In this document: piece after piece, positions 6,231 to 6,561 of the stretch
Layout of the letters: each line of letters begins with the position of its first letter
How positions within the stretch are numbered: the first letter of the stretch is position 1
Assembly: GCA_031259095.1 (NCBI GenBank)
Contig: JAIRLW010000167.1
Coordinates: 1-6,561 of the forward strand
Length of the DNA stretch: 6,561 nucleotides
Direction: 5' to 3'
Source of the DNA: Planctomycetaceae bacterium
GTDB lineage: Bacteria; Planctomycetota; Planctomycetia; Pirellulales; Thermoguttaceae
The notes under the pieces: model-generated
Seen by the model: the letters and a program-made list of their open reading frames with translations, nothing else
What the model was told of the DNA's origin: nothing
Databases searched by the model: none
Made by a program: the position numbers and the translations under genes

Positions 6231-6561
6231 ATGAAATGGTCAGAAGTCACCTCTAATCGAGTTAAACACCTCCTGCCCGTGCAGCGTGGTCATGTAGTTA
6301 TCGACCATCTCCCTTTCCTGCAAGTTCTGGAATCGATGACCGAAAACGGCTGTCGTTGGCGTGTGTTACCGGCTCATTTCGGTCATTGGTTTACCATTTA
6401 TCGCCGATTTCGTCGTTGGATTGAACAGGGCATTTTCGACCGTATTGAAGAGTCTTTACGGTCTCAAAAGATTCAGGATAAAGGAGTTAAAGAATTAGCG
6501 TTGGACAGCGCTTAGGTCAAGGTGCATCCCGACGGCGCCGCCAAAGAAAAATCGAAAACAA
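6231..6561 (+). pseudogene. IS5-family transposase, N-terminal part, interrupted by an in-frame TAG
   Basis: The first 94 codons encode the N-terminal DNA-binding region typical of short IS5-family transposases (DUF4096-like). The hallmark GCRWRVLPAHFGHW is at residues 40-53, followed by TIYRRFRRWIEQGIFD (55-70). The frame then reaches LALDSA, where D92 corresponds to the first Asp of the DDE catalytic triad, and hits TAG at 6513-6515. Reading on in the same frame gives VKVHPDGAAKEKSKT, a good match to the VKVHPDG that follows DSTx in intact relatives. The stop therefore replaces one residue and there is no frameshift. The remaining DDE domain lies beyond the window. It is probably a recently inactivated copy. 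Readthrough, stop-codon recoding or a sequencing error are alternatives. No Shine-Dalgarno sequence precedes the ATG. Confidence 0.8.

Larger units (their letters stand above)
6173..6561 (+). mobile_element. Left part of an IS5-type insertion sequence, cut by the window end
   Basis: The transposase frame at 6231 is preceded by a GGGCGTGTTG sequence at about 6173-6182 that looks like an IS terminus. It follows a CTACTA context, which would suit the TA-containing targets used by several IS5-family groups. The exact left boundary is inferred, because the right inverted repeat and the second target copy lie outside the window. The element reads toward the window end, divergently from the SNF2 gene. 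Confidence 0.6.

Overview
This is a bacterial chromosomal segment of moderate to low GC with AT-rich intergenic DNA. It holds two intact genes facing each other: folD on the plus strand (277-1158) and a very large SNF2-family helicase gene on the minus strand (1273-5700). After a roughly 470-base non-coding stretch comes the left part of an IS5-type insertion sequence (about 6173 to the window end). Its transposase frame carries an in-frame TAG. The host cannot be fixed from the sequence alone. A planctomycete or other PVC-group bacterium is a tentative guess, based on the FolD variant (an extra segment before its ATVTIVHSRT strand), the lack of Shine-Dalgarno sequences, the architecture of the long SNF2 protein, and GC-rich dyad repeats that resemble dispersed repeats remembered from PVC genomes.

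Layout. 1-60: two consecutive GC-rich hairpins, possibly a dispersed repeat or the end region of an upstream gene. 61-276: AT-rich leader of folD with no clear promoter. 277-1158: folD, complete. 1159-1272: short convergent gap with small dyads. 1273-5700: snf2-like gene, one uninterrupted 1475-codon frame with all helicase motifs at the C-terminus and about 1000 residues of poorly characterised N-terminal sequence. 5701-6172: non-coding, unusually rich in dyads and repeats. It holds a 114-base inverted-repeat element, an 80-base near-complete hairpin, a 15-bp tandem duplication and a bulged dyad overlapping a direct repeat. 6173-6561: partial insertion sequence.

Functional reading. FolD is a housekeeping one-carbon enzyme. 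The SNF2 protein is probably a DNA- or nucleoprotein-remodelling ATPase. The two are convergent, so they are not an operon and need not be functionally related. No defence partner genes (methylase, nuclease, CRISPR) are visible. The part most worth a second look is the structured intergenic island between snf2 and the insertion sequence, which may hold miniature non-autonomous elements or a structured RNA.
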